Shown piece after piece: positions 11,948-21,738 of a DNA stretch of 64,000 nt (positions within the stretch are counted from its first letter, which is position 1; every line of letters starts with the position of its first letter). The notes beneath the pieces were generated by a model that was not told the origin of the DNA, ran no database searches, and was given only the letters and a program-made list of their open reading frames with translations. The position numbers and the translations under genes were made by a program. The DNA is from Haemaphysalis longicornis (taxonomy: Eukaryota > Arthropoda > Arachnida > Ixodida > Ixodidae), in assembly GCA_013339765.2 (NCBI GenBank), contig CM023451.1, forward strand, positions 150,963,623 through 151,027,622, given 5' to 3'.

Positions 11948-11961
11948 TATTGGAATAACCT
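11948..11961. repeat. Target-site duplication, right copy
   Basis: TATTGGAATAACCT, identical to 6319-6332. It marks the 5' boundary of the - strand LINE at 11947 and shows that the 274-bp leader before ORF1 belongs to the LINE. Confidence 0.95.
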
Positions 11962-12037
11962 ACCGGAAACCATAGCCAACGAACGTGACCCCTCAGTGTT
12001 CAAGCAATTAACCACAAATCATTTCAGTTGTTGTTAA
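11948..12037 (+). pseudogene. CR1/L2-like LINE, displaced C-terminus
   Basis: The last 29 codons of the older + strand LINE, separated from the rest by the 5.6-kb insertion. They begin in the right-hand copy of the target-site duplication and read YWNNLPETIANERDPSVF and on to a stop at 12035-12037, which is the usual CR1-type ending after FLPAAIEYWNNL at 6332. The frame agrees exactly with the upstream part once the duplication is counted once. Confidence 0.9.
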
Positions 12038-13492
12038 GTTCGGGCTCCTCATTTAATTAATGAAGGCCGCCGGTGGCTCATGTATCGGCGTCACCTCCGC
12101 TTGTAGCTGTCATGCTGCGTTCCTTTCATGCAGCCGCAGGGACGCGAAGTTGGGGGCCGCCGAGTGCATGCTTTGTGGTCCTTCCTTTAGTGTGGCAAAA
12201 GACAGGGGTGCTTATCCCGAGTACCTCTGTTCCGTTGGTATGCGGTCGTTCGTCAAGGCTGACGAGCTGACGGGAAGCGAGGGGATGCCGTCTCTTGGTG
12301 TCAAAAAAGTGCGCGGCGTAGACTGAGGATTTGCGAAGCCTGAGTAGGTGCTGTTCATTTATGGTTCATTCGCCTCGAGAATGCTCGCCTGGGTTTAGAG
12401 CAGCTCTTCCCAAGAGTCTGGCGGAGGACAGCGGCGTTCCTCTCTCTGGGGAGGGGATTAGCCATGACTCTATCATTAGACAGATTTAGTTGGGCGCGCG
12501 CCCCAGACGAGCGTACGCCCCGGCAGGGCGGGTCGCGACTGCGCATGCGCAGTACGCTACGTAAACGCCCCGACGATGCGGTGCTACGCACGCAACGGCT
12601 GGGAGCGTATGTTCTGGGGCGCTTGCGGGGCGGTGCGGACCTGCTGGAAAGCAGCTTGCTTCCAAAATGGCTGCTGCCTATGTCGGCGGCTGGAGGCGAG
12701 AGATCCGGTTCCCCCACTGAAAACGCGGACCGTCGCTTGTGTTCCTCATTGGGCGACATCATTTCAGTTCCAAAAGGTACAACAAGCATACCGGCCAGAA
12801 ATGAACGACCAAGGACAGCGCGGATGGCTCCTGAAGCGAGTGACGGTGTTTGTGTGCGAGTCGTGGCGGTGGAATGCGCTCAGTGTTGGTATGGATCGGC
12901 AGCCTCCATTTCGGTCATTCAAGAATTTTCGCCTGCGCCGTCGTCGCCCCCTCGGGTGCGAGCCGAGAACGTTGCGCAATCTGTGTGAAATGTGAATGAT
13001 TTGTAGTTGGACTCCACAAATAAGAGGAAGTGAGTAATAGAAATGCATTGTATATGTTGAGTTGCTACACCCGGGTGATGTGTATCGCTAAACCACCGTG
13101 CCAGCCTACCCGCTGTTTCATGTTGCGTGTCGCATTAGCGCCGCATTCCATGCTCAGTTGTATTTGTCGCATGGACCTGCCATATTTCAGAGCTGAATAA
13201 AGTGACTATGCCGAGCACTGCGTGTTGCTTCAAAACTTTGGCGTTGCGCGGTTGAGCAAAACAAGCGGGACTTGTGTATGGTACTTTTCACCAAAACTGA
13301 ATCAAGGTAAGAGGGTCTTTTTATCATACTTGCAAGATTTTACAATCGAAACCAGCGTTAACGCATTGAAAAAAAATGCCGCCCAGCTACAACTTGCCTG
13401 ATTAGGCACGTAAAAAGGGTCAAATTTGGGTACTTCGCCTTGGGTTCAACAGGTGGCGCCGCAAGCGTTAGTGCTCGCTACGAAAAACGCTG
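12038..13492. other. No gene recognised; GC-rich part
   Basis: Beyond the CR1-like 3' end, the stretch contains a CpG-rich segment around 12480-12990, annotated separately as a possible promoter. Overlapping open frames of 140-174 codons on both strands there reflect high GC content. No domain is recognisable. Confidence 0.4.
12480..12770 (+). promoter_or_regulatory. Possible CpG-rich promoter (NRF-1 and YY1-like sites)
   Basis: A CpG-rich block. At 12540-12551 TGCGCATGCGCA is a perfect palindromic match to the NRF-1 consensus. About 115 bp downstream, CCAAAATGGCTGCTG (12660s) matches the YY1 core around a start codon, a combination common at TATA-less housekeeping promoters. The ATG opens only a 17-codon frame before TGA, so if this is a first exon it must be spliced or the ATG is not used. 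No downstream exon was identified. Confidence 0.35.
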
Positions 13493-13494
13493 TA

Positions 13495-13669
13495 CAGTGT
13501 ATCCCATTTATAACGAACCCACTTACAGCGATATAGCGGTTATAACGAAGTGATCTTGATTTCCCGTCCCAATTATAGCGGTCTTATAATAGTCCAGATA
13601 TAGCGAAAAAGCGGTTATAGCGAAGAAATTTCAGATTCCCGCTTACTTCGTTATAACCGGGCTACACTG
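13495..13669. mobile_element. 175-bp MITE with CAGTGTA termini (TA target)
   Basis: Ends are inverted repeats: CAGTGTATCCCATTTATAAC at the left, and the complement of the right end reads CAGTGTAGCCCGGTTATAAC, with 17 of 20 positions identical. TA flanks both sides (13493-13494 and 13670-13671), as expected for Tc1/mariner/pogo-type insertion. The interior consists of repeated variants of TTATAGCGAAG/GCGGTTATA, also partly inverted. No coding capacity. The CAGT ends suggest a pogo/Tigger-related transposase would mobilise it. Confidence 0.85.
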
Positions 13670-13671
13670 TA

Positions 13672-14394
13672 CTAAAACTATCCACGGGCGCGTCGCGACA
13701 AGCCTACGCTCCGCTCTACGCCCAGCAATACGCTAACGCCCGGAACTCCTAACTAAATCTGTTTAATTGTACCGGCGAGCAGGCGCAGAAAAAGGCGGGG
13801 CGGCAAGGCGTGGACAATAAGCTGTTAGCCGCGCGAAGACTGCGCTAAGCGTTCGGCTTTGGCTTTGTGTATGTGCTGCCCGCTTGGCGTAATGGTTTGA
13901 CCACTCCGCGGGTCAGTGACTTTAGGTGGTACATGTCTTGTATTTGCTGGTCGGTTGCAATAACGTGCGCGGGGAAACTTACTATGAGTGCATGAGGGAG
14001 GGTGTTGGGTCACGTGACCGCAGGTGGGGACATGTATAGGATTATTTGGCTCTTGTGGCCAATCAATGGTTCATATTAATCTTTATTTTTATTGCCATCG
14101 TTCCTTTATGTATATATGTTTATACATTTGCTGTGTTGCTGTCATTTCATTAGGTATCTGCCTCACTTCTACGCCTGTACCATCGACCATCACCTGCTGT
14201 GGAATTTTTGTACTTGCTCCCCCCTTATGTAATACCCCGCAAGGGGCCCTTAACGGTATAATAAATGCTGAATGATGATGATGACGTCCACCGGTGTTTT
14301 AATGAGAAAATGTCGCCTCTGGGACTACTTTTCCAATCATTAACGCATCATAAGGTAAACTAACTTAACATAACCTAACGAACAGAAAAATCTT
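13672..14394. other. No gene recognised
   Basis: Short AT- and GC-mixed DNA between two transposon remnants, including a small ATG/ATGATG run near 14270-14285. I see nothing else to annotate. Confidence 0.5.
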
Positions 14395-14398
14395 TTAA

Positions 14399-14906
14399 AG
14401 GGACAGACAACCGATTTTTGTCGCGTATATGTTCCCTAGCCCATATGAAAGCCAGCGTTTTATATAGCCCGGTAACCCCAAGCAATTTCTAAACAAATTG
14501 GGGGAAATAATTTTAATTTGGCAGCAAACTTCCTGAAATCGGGAGGGTGGTGGTTCGTAGTGTCGAAACTTGACACTACAATGTGTGTCCCTGTCACGTG
14601 ACCTACAAACCTAGCAGCTACTGTAACTACTGAAACGTTTCTTTAAGTATCAAAACCTTTTAATACAAGTATTTGTACAAGGTTAAATTGGATATGTATT
14701 TTTAAACATTATTTTAAAACTTTAAAAACACGCCACCCACCGTCGCTGGGGTGCTCTCAGTGTGGCTAACTGAGCCTCCATGCCCAGAATCAATGGCAGC
14801 GTTCAGTAAACAGACCCAGTGAAGGAGCTTTGACAATTCTGCCTGAGTCAGGGGCGTTTGTTCTGCCAAAATATTTCATTTCAGTTTCCAAACACGCCAA
14901 CGGCCG

Positions 14907-14941
<35 letters not shown>

Positions 14942-15346
14942 CGCCTTCGGGGAGAATCGAACTTCCCACCTCCACAACCTCAAGCCAGATTCTGCCTATC
15001 GTCTATCCCAACAGATGTCGCATTCGTGCAAAATAGACCGTTGCATTAAAAACACACATAAAGGAACAGGAAAGCCTGCGATTCAAACTTTTTTGGCTGG
15101 GGACAAGTTTTTAAATATCGTTTGTCAGTTCGCATACAGACAAAAGTATGTTGCCGAGCTACTCTATGTCATGGTTGCCAGCATTATTTTTGGGAGGGAC
15201 ACTTAGGGCTCGTAGATCTAAAAATTTTGATTTAAAATGTTCTAGGGCGTTATCAGCAAAACCGTTTCTCGTCAAGGTGCTTTAAGTGATGCCCTTTCAT
15301 TTGGGATAGAGAGTATATACTTGACAAAAATCGGTTGTATGTCCCT
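14399..15346. mobile_element. 948-bp TTAA-flanked inverted-repeat element
   Basis: The left end AGGGACAGACAACCGATTTT is matched by the complement of the right end, AGGGACATACAACCGATTTT, with one mismatch in the first 20, and similarity extends inward about 65 bp (GTATAT..., CCCAnATGAAAG). TTAA flanks both ends (14395-14398 and 15347-15350). TTAA target use is known for piggyBac and Kolobok superfamilies; the AGGG start does not match canonical piggyBac CCCT ends, so Kolobok-type is the better guess. It encodes no transposase, so it is non-autonomous. A 27-base A run (14911-14937) and a tRNA-like segment lie in its middle. Confidence 0.8.
14938..15020 (-). repeat. tRNA-like segment inside the TTAA element
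   Basis: On the - strand, GGGAAGTTCGATTCTCCCC (around 14950-14968) resembles a T-arm with a pol III B box (GTTCGATTC). The segment runs directly into a run of T (27 A on the + strand), which would act as a pol III terminator. A complete cloverleaf cannot be drawn, so this is more likely a tRNA-derived SINE remnant than a tRNA gene. Confidence 0.4.
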
Positions 15347-15350
15347 TTAA

Positions 15351-15590
15351 AACATCAAAAAACTAACCTGAGCAATGATAATATTAAGTAAAAGTGAGCA
15401 ATGGAAAAAAAAAGTACCAAAGAGCAGGATTGGAACCGCCATGCTTAGTAATAAGAAGCTAAGACGGAACCTCTACACAAGAACGGCTTTGTTTTTCTTT
15501 ATTGCAATATTCCACTACAAAACAAGTACCATCAAACAAAACGCTGCATCGATAAAACTGCGAGTCATCACCTTGCCAGCAGGAAAGCGA
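15351..15590. other. Short spacer with A-rich runs
   Basis: Between the TTAA element and a LINE remnant. A tRNA-like piece may lie on the - strand near 15410-15490 (GGCGGTTCCAATCCTGC), ending in T-rich sequence, but its arms do not form a cloverleaf. Confidence 0.3.
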
Positions 15591-16085
15591 TTAAAATTGT
15601 TTGAAGCTGGTCAGTGTTTCCATCACAGGCAACCACTCTGGAGGCTCAGGCTGAGCCCTCCACACTTCAATAATCATACGCATTGAATCACCGAAATATT
15701 GTCTTGACCATTTAGCGTCAACGTCCCTAAGGCGTATGGCCATGCGGGATTTCCAAATTGCATGTAGGGCCAGGACCATCGCGAGGTCGTAATGTACTTC
15801 GTCACTCTCAATCGGTAAAAACCTAATACCGTGAGCGTCCAGGGGGAAATCTTTTTTGAGGGTCCGCTGAAGCACAACGGCAGGCGCTGTGACCTATGTC
15901 AGCCCAGTCTTAAATAATTGAATGGCGTCGGACGACACACTAGTCATGACTGAAGCGCTGAACTGGTGTGCCGTCTGACCGCACTCTAGACACTGCGTAG
16001 CGTTAAATGACCTATTGAATAAAAAATCAGGCGCACCGAATCTGTAGAAGAATACGGCTCGTAAATCTCCAATTGCCTGCAATGC
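15591..16085 (-). pseudogene. LINE ORF2 3' end (zinc finger region)
   Basis: Two - strand frames together read like the C-terminus of a tick LINE ORF2. The first (from 16082) has AVFFYRFGAPDFLF followed by a CxxC...H finger in CLECGQTAHQFS, then a stop at 15894. The second (to 15591) holds VHYDLAMVLALHAIWKSRM and ends near RAQPEPPEWLPVME, the usual close of such ORFs. A stop plus a frame change separate them. There is no RT left. Role in an intact element: nucleic-acid binding after the RNase H or RT domain. Confidence 0.65.
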
Positions 16086-16381
16086 GTCTTATGTCGCGCT
16101 TTATGCGGTAGTATCAACCCTGCCACTATGAAGTATGGAGCATCTCATGCGTCGGCGGACGATATATCGGGAGTAGCGAGAAGTCGCCTCGCTCGCTATC
16201 CCACAGATACCACGCAGCGAATCTTGAAAACATTGCTCGCAGCGTAAAACTGGAAGAAGCACTCAGCGGCGTTCACATTCGCAGTTCACAAGAAGCTTTT
16301 GGGTATCCTCCAATCTGTTTCGTCTCGAAACAAAAGAAAGACGAAGAAAAAGAGCATAGCAGCTGCTGCGTCGCCGAGAGT
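16086..16381 (+). promoter_or_regulatory. Upstream region of the 16.4-kb ORF
   Basis: This 296-bp stretch separates a LINE remnant from the ATG at 16382. No TATA box at a convincing position is visible. The 60 bases before the ATG are A- and G-rich (AAAGAAAGACGAAGAAAAAG), as in some arthropod 5' UTRs. Confidence 0.25.
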
Positions 16382-17066
16382 ATGGGCTCCGTCACCGACA
16401 CTCAGGTAGACTTTTGCGGAGACAGCGGGTCAGCCGACGCCAGCTCATCCCGTGACGCGGAGTTGCCTCGTCCTTCCCGATCGCCGCAACCGCAATCAGA
16501 GGAGCACTTGGAAGCTGCCGTGGTGCGCGACTGGGCGACAGCCTGTGACGAGCAGGCCGAGGCTCAAGCCAGCATGCGCCGAACGGTGGTCTTCGCCTTG
16601 TGCACAAGTGTCGCCATTTGGATCGCCTCCGGGATCGTGGTGGTCCTCTGGTATGGACAGGTCGGCGACCCGCGAGATCTTCTTCGCCAGATAGCAAAAA
16701 AGACAGGACGAGATACCGCCGCCTTAGCAGCCCTGCTCGACGCCAATGCCGCAGAAAAGCCAGTCTACGTCCACAAGGTCGGCGATCCGCGAGGATCTTC
16801 TTCGCCAGATAGCAAAAAAGACAGGAGGAGATACTGCCACCTTAGCATCCCTGCTCGACGCCAATGCCGTGGAAAAGCCAGTCTACGTCCACAGGGTCGG
16901 CGTGCCGCAGGTATACACACCAGATGAAGAGGACGGTAGTATCATCAATGCCACTATGACCGAGAAGATTGCAACAGCACCCAACGCCAGTGGCGCCAAC
17001 GACAATGCAATGCAGGTGCTAAATAGGCCACGGCAACCGGATCTACCTATGCCTGCCGCCCTTTAG
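16382..17066 (+). CDS. Putative single-pass membrane protein, disrupted by repeat
   Basis: An intronless reading frame from ATG 16382. The first 64 residues are acidic and Ser/Pro-rich (SVTDTQVDFCGDSGSADASS). One membrane helix follows (about residues 65-92, VVFALCTSVAIWIASGIVVV), with arginines before it, suggesting a type II orientation. Then comes a 39-residue unit containing LLRQIAKKTGRDTAALAALL and AEKPVYVHK. This unit is tandemly duplicated (16661-16777 and 16778-16895). The second copy has one extra base near 16794, so the first frame goes wrong and ends at 16927, whereas the other frame (from 16746) reads the second unit correctly and continues through VYTPDEEDGSIINAT to a stop at 17064-17066. 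An AATAAA lies at 17234-17239. I do not recognise the family. It is either a recent pseudogene or carries an assembly error. Confidence 0.55.
16661..16895 (+). repeat. 117/118-bp tandem duplication inside the ORF
   Basis: Unit 1 is 16661-16777 (117 bp, exactly 39 codons) and unit 2 is 16778-16895 (118 bp). They differ at only a few positions; the extra base is the second G in CGAGGATCTTC against CGAGATCTTC. A third partial start, GTCGGCGTGCCGC, follows at 16896. Confidence 0.95.
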
Positions 17067-17233
17067 CAAACTACCCGTAGCCACCAGGTAACAAATACGA
17101 AACAACGCTTGTACAATGCGAGGTAGGGTATGGACTGCGTTTCGACACGCCCTAAACAAGTGTTCTGGAACGAAGTACGCAACCGACATAAATCAAGCTT
17201 TAAGGAACATTAAACATTTTGAGCATCGGCGGT

Positions 17234-17239
17234 AATAAA
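17234..17239 (+). terminator. Polyadenylation signal AATAAA
   Basis: A canonical hexamer 168 bp after the stop at 17066, at a distance fitting a short 3' UTR of the membrane-protein ORF. Position alone is the evidence. Confidence 0.45.
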
Positions 17240-18115
17240 CTGTTTGACGTACGTCGAAGTGTTGGTTGAGCATGCGCTAAAATTTTCTGTAAGACCCCTA
17301 AATTTTTTCCCTATCAGACCGCGCCTCGCGCATCGTCCCGTCTTCGTGTGCTCTTCCCTTGTTTAAGTTTAAAAACAGCGTGGTTCAAAAACATGTATAA
17401 CCAACTAGCCCTCGTTTTAGCCTTGCCCCTATGAGTCGTTCCTTTAACCAAATCCGACACATTATTTTGGTAATTAAGAGTGGTTTGGAATCTTTTGGAT
17501 CGGTTTAGGAGCGAGGCGTGGCATACCAACACGGCATATCAACGTTCTGAATTGCACTGCAATGACCACGCTTCTACTTATCTCGGAACGGATCTAAACT
17601 ATTTTCGGTAAATCCCCCTCAATGGTTATGAGTAGTTTCTCCGGGACGTCATCAACATCACCTCTGGAGACAGAACAGAAGAGGGTACACTTGCTAAGAA
17701 TTTTTATTGCCTACCCATTCTTAGGAGCACCCCCCCCCCCTCCCAACCCCACAACGAACCTGTTAATTCGTTTACAATGCGTAACATTATGCGCTTCACA
17801 GTGGCCAATGGGTCATACGGGCAGCGTTATAAAGTGTGCTTGGGGCTAGATGTTAAAACATCCAAGGCCCGCATACGCAAGGTTATATGTGCAGCGGTGA
17901 GACCCTGGAAGAAATGCATAAGAACCATCGGGCTATTCACACGCCGAATTTTCAATGTTGGTACCCTGTTCATTCAGGGACCCCTCAATACGCTAGTTCA
18001 GTTCACCAACAGCCATCATCATCATTATAATCTGGAACGGTAATTAAAAACCCCACAGTGTGAACGCCAGCGTAGCAGGAGGAGCCCGAAGAAACGAAAG
18101 CTTGGAGACCAGAAA
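17240..18115. other. No gene recognised
   Basis: Spacer between two small membrane-protein candidates. A C-rich run lies near 17730-17750. Open frames are short and unremarkable. If the two candidates belonged to one gene this would be intronic, but nothing in the sequence demonstrates it. Confidence 0.4.
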
Positions 18116-18429
18116 ATGACATCCGACGCCGAGCCATCGATATCACGAGCAGGGACAAACGCCGTGACCAAACAACTTTGCAGCCACTGCGGAAATGCGA
18201 AAGCTGCAAACTGGTGGAGCGAAAGGACCGCCAAAGCCCTGAGCTTCAACGGGAACCGCATAGCCGCGCGCGGTTCAGGCCTCGCCGAGTAGTACACACG
18301 CCGGGGCCAAATTTTCGCCAGGAACTGCAGCGCCGTAGGCAGTCAGAGGGGACAGTGCGCCCGGTGGGGAGACGGAAACAGGCAGCGGGGCCGCATCACC
18401 TGAGAGAATCAGCGCTCAGCTTGAACTCG

Positions 18430-19092
18430 ATGGAAGAAAGCGTCGACCGATCCTTGGAGCGGCCCTGGAACCGGTTAAGGCAGAGCGTGCAGAGCTCCAA
18501 GTACAAGGTGGCCTGCTTTTCGCTCACCGTCCTGCTCCTGGTGGCCGTAATGGGAGTCGTGCTGTACAGGTAAGGGCTATTCAAACGGGCTTGTGGTGAC
18601 AACAGCATTATCCCTGGCATTTGACCATCCTCCTAGCCGTTTGTGTGTCTGATGTCGTACGTAAATAATTCAAAGATGGCAGTCTCCCCACCCCAGCTCC
18701 CCCCTGCACCCATGGAAACAAAAAAAAAAAAATACGGGGTGGAGTCGAGTAAAAAGGGAGCCAGAAACCATCAGGAGTCAGCCTGACATTTTCCGGGGGT
18801 CGGGGGAAGGGGGTAAAACAACAACAAAAAAAAAACGCGTGATAAGACGGGTCCTTGTCATCTGGTCTTGTCCGCCGGTAAGTTTTTGTGCTGTTATCGT
18901 TGAAACTGGCCCAAACACGCCCAATTTGCCATGAAGATAAATAAATCTTGCTTCCCGCACAGGTACCTTCACCAACCGATCCCCCAGGAGGCGAAGAATA
19001 AGACGGCGGCATCGGCCAGCCTTCGTGGTTCCGCTCTGGAAGATCTTCCGCTATCATCGCCGGCACCTGGACTAGCTAGAGCAGTATACTAG
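18430..19092 (+). CDS. Two-exon single-pass membrane protein (89 aa)
   Basis: Exon 1 is 18430-18569 and exon 2 is 18963-19092, joined across a 393-bp intron. The donor reads CAG/GTAAGG at 18570 and the acceptor TTGCTTCCCGCACAG ends at 18962. The codon split (AG|G) keeps the frame. The product starts MEESVDRSLERPWNRLRQ, has a basic stretch (SSKYK), one membrane helix (VACFSLTVLLLVAVMGVVLY) and about 40 residues outside with an N-glycosylation sequon (NKT), ending ARAVY. A type II topology is inferred. The frame is open upstream to 18076, so the true N-terminus may be longer; ATG 18430 is the only in-frame ATG. In another frame, ATG 18116 opens 58 codons with a CSHC motif and may be a uORF or a displaced N-terminus. 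An AATAAA lies at 19383. The family is unknown to me. Confidence 0.55.
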
Positions 19093-19394
19093 TGGCTGGG
19101 CCGAAACTCCCAGCCAGGGATTTCCATGTGGACGGGAATGAATTACGGGGGGATGCTGAGGGTGGTTAAGTCACCCAGTGCGAAGAAACCTCCTTTACAA
19201 AGGACGAAGCTCCAGTGCTTTGTTCTTGAATACTGAAAGAGTTGACATTGTTTTTACTTGCGAACGAGCATGCGATATTGCGTATATGAATCCTCCTCTC
19301 ATATGTAGCACTTCAAGCACAAATTTTGTTTATTTAGGCCGCACATCAAGAGGCATATTTTTCGTACAGTTCAAGCGATTGAAATAAAAAAAAA
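19093..19394. other. Probable 3' flank of the two-exon gene
   Basis: No coding signal. AATAAA at 19383-19388, inside an A-rich run, could serve the gene ending at 19092. Confidence 0.3.
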
Positions 19395-19620
19395 TCAGTC
19401 ACTCCTCCGGCCAATAATGACCATGGTTGAACGCGAAGCTTCCTCCTGACGGATCATTGTTGTCTTTACACGGTGCGGTGCACGACTTTTCTGTATAATT
19501 TTGCACGTCCTTGCGCCCCTCTCCAAATCCAAACCGATTCTACCATGTCGAAATGGAGCAATCGGATGGACGCCGGCATCATTAGGCGAGGGACCCGTTT
19601 TGGAGTTAGACACCATCAGT
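19395..19620. repeat. Dispersed repeat, copy 1
   Basis: CACTCCTCCGGCC...GGTTGAACGCGAAGC (19398-19440) resembles 31835-31877 and 29091-29131, and CGCCCCTCTCCAAATCCAAAC (19510s) resembles 31452-31475. Two blocks shared with other places in the window imply an unnamed dispersed element. Ends are not defined. Confidence 0.5.
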
Positions 19621-19737
19621 CATCACACTAAAGCTTCGCTTTAATAATTTTTAACGATGTTGTTCTTTTCTTATCCAGTGTTCGAACACTGTGGTCTGTG
19701 AGAAGGTTATTGGGCTACTTCAAAAAATTACCCCACC

Positions 19738-20176
19738 TTCCCGCGAGGGGAACCCTGTGGAGATGCGACGCATCTTGGGGGTTCACTTGGTGTTTCCGTG
19801 GGGTTGATTCTCTAATTGCGTGAAACGTGTGAGGAACGCGTATGATGTATTCTTTATTTCTTTGGCCGGTGCGGGACGACCGCGGCTATGACGCAACGTG
19901 GCGCGGCTGTGACGCAACACCATCACACAATCCACTTTAATCCAATCCAATCCAATCCAATCCAATCCAGTCAAAGCCAGCAGAAGCCAAGCCAACCCAA
20001 TCGAATCCAATCCAATGCCCCTCGCGAGAGAGTGTTCGCTATCGGAGAGGGGAGGGGGTGAGCGGCGGAGAGCGCAGCTCGCGCGGGGAGGAGAATGGGG
20101 GAGGGGTGTGGACGAACAACACCGCCGTATGGAGGGACAAGGCGAGTGAATGAGATGCAGTCGCATCTAAAATTTG
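19738..20176. mobile_element. Hairpin-ended Helitron-like element, non-autonomous copy
   Basis: Starts TTCCCGCGAGGGGAACCCTG and soon has the hairpin GATGCGACGCATC (19762-19774). It ends with the hairpin GATGCAGTCGCATC (20154-20167) followed by TAAAATTTGC. The same layout occurs at 43544-44432, where a Pif1-type helicase remnant is inside. The interior here holds a run of AATCC pentamers (19936-20018) and GC-rich DNA. No coding capacity. Assignment to Helitrons rests on the paired hairpins and the helicase in the other copy. Confidence 0.6.
19936..20018. repeat. AATCC/CAATC pentanucleotide repeat
   Basis: About 15 diverging units of CCAAT/CCAATC, perfect in the middle (19941-19969). It lies inside the hairpin-ended element. 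Confidence 0.9.
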
Positions 20177-21738
20177 CGGGACGCCTGTCCGGCTTACTAT
20201 ACGGCTGCGTCCGGGTAACTGCGATTTTATTTTTGTTTTATGGTTCTAAGAAAAAAATGGAAAGTAAACATTGATAATCATCAAAACTTTAGGTATGTAT
20301 CACGTGTGCGGCACTAGGGCATACGGAATACCGCGAAAGCCACCGGCCAAATAAAGAAGCCCTTTGTATGCACCTCTCATCGGTTCAACGTTTATTGCCG
20401 TGAAACTAGAAATACGCACACTGTAATATACGCGCGGGCGACCATGTGGTGGGCGGTGTTTCCTAGGTGTTAACACAGTCATGTAACCACCTGTTAGGTA
20501 ATTCTTTTCTTTCTTTAATCTTTTCTGTTTGATGTACTTGTTCTACGGTTCACGTTCCCTGAAGGAAACTGTAGGCAGGAGATGAGCATAGTGCTAACAA
20601 ACCTTGCTAGAACATAGCATTTCGTACGTGGTTAAAAGCTTGCGCCCTCACACGTTCCTTTCAATACTAAAACTGTTAGGCCGTATTACGAACCAAGCCC
20701 TGGCATGTCACATACGAGCTATTAACACCAAAAATGCGAAAGTAGTATGAATGCAATAGTAGTTATCACGGGTAAGTACATTACTTCGCTAATTTATTTT
20801 CGTAACACTGCTAAAAAATACCGATAATTACAAATTACAGGGCCTAAAAAGTATCGCACCAAAATTGCAATACTGAAAATTACAACAATTGGTTTGCTTT
20901 TACTATTTAAATTTTATACGTATAATCATAATTCATTTTACTTAGCATAAATTGTTTTGAAATTTATGAAGGATTACCCCAACTTTGAGTCTGCTCCCGA
21001 CAATTCTGTCCTACATGAATAGTATCCTTGTTTTATGCTAATGGACCACTACCACAGAAAAAAGGAATGAAGGGTTGTAAATACAAAGGGGCGGGAAAAA
21101 CTGCGCGTTAATGCGAAATTTCAAGTGACGATGGCGTAGATACGATGCCTCAAGTTACTTTGCGTGACCTCGCTATTTTTATTACAGTATGGAAATAAGT
21201 CTCTTCTATCAAAGTTTTAAGGAAGACATAGGGGCAGCTGCGCGGCCATCGCATTCGTCACTCGCGGCTTGCTAAGCTACTGCTTTGAAGGGCTGGCAGT
21301 TGAAAGGGGCTTCCAAAGTTCTAACAATAAATGCTAAACAAACTGCATACCCGTCTTTCTTGCCAATAAGGAGGATTTCGCATCCCACAAACTAAAAGCA
21401 GTTAGAGGTCCGCTTCGGTAATGAAATCTATGTTTCGCGTAAAGCCTTCTAAAGACTTTGGTAGAAGTCTGATTCATGGCCATCCATTTGGCTTCTCTGT
21501 CAATGGGCTGCTTGCGAGGACTGAACATGTTCGTTGAGGACAACTGGACATGCCATCCAACGATGGCGCGACAATTCATGTTTTCTTCTGCCCACTAACA
21601 GCCTGCCAAAAGTAATTGATTATTAAACTGCACTTATACAGCAGTGTATGAGGTCTGTTATTCATCGTGGAAAACAGCGCGACATAAAGGGGACACAAAA
21701 GAAGTGAACCGGATCAGGATGTACAATCTTCATCATGT

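Noticed and set aside
11674..12015. N-terminal extension of LINE ORF1
   Set aside because: The target-site duplication places the LINE end at 11947, so the upper part lies in the older element. The likely start is ATG 11673.
12464..12995. Overlapping frames of 139-174 codons on both strands
   Set aside because: High GC and few stop codons explain them; no domain and no consistent codon bias.
15400..15495. tRNA gene on the - strand
   Set aside because: A T-arm-like sequence and T-rich end are present but the anticodon loop is too long and the acceptor arms do not pair.
16392..16746. - strand frames over the 16.4-kb ORF
   Set aside because: The + strand frame has the ATG, the membrane helix and the duplicated unit in frame; the antisense frames are compositional.
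19936..20018. Telomere-type repeat
   Set aside because: The unit is AATCC/CAATC, not the arthropod TTAGG repeat, and it lies inside a mobile element.
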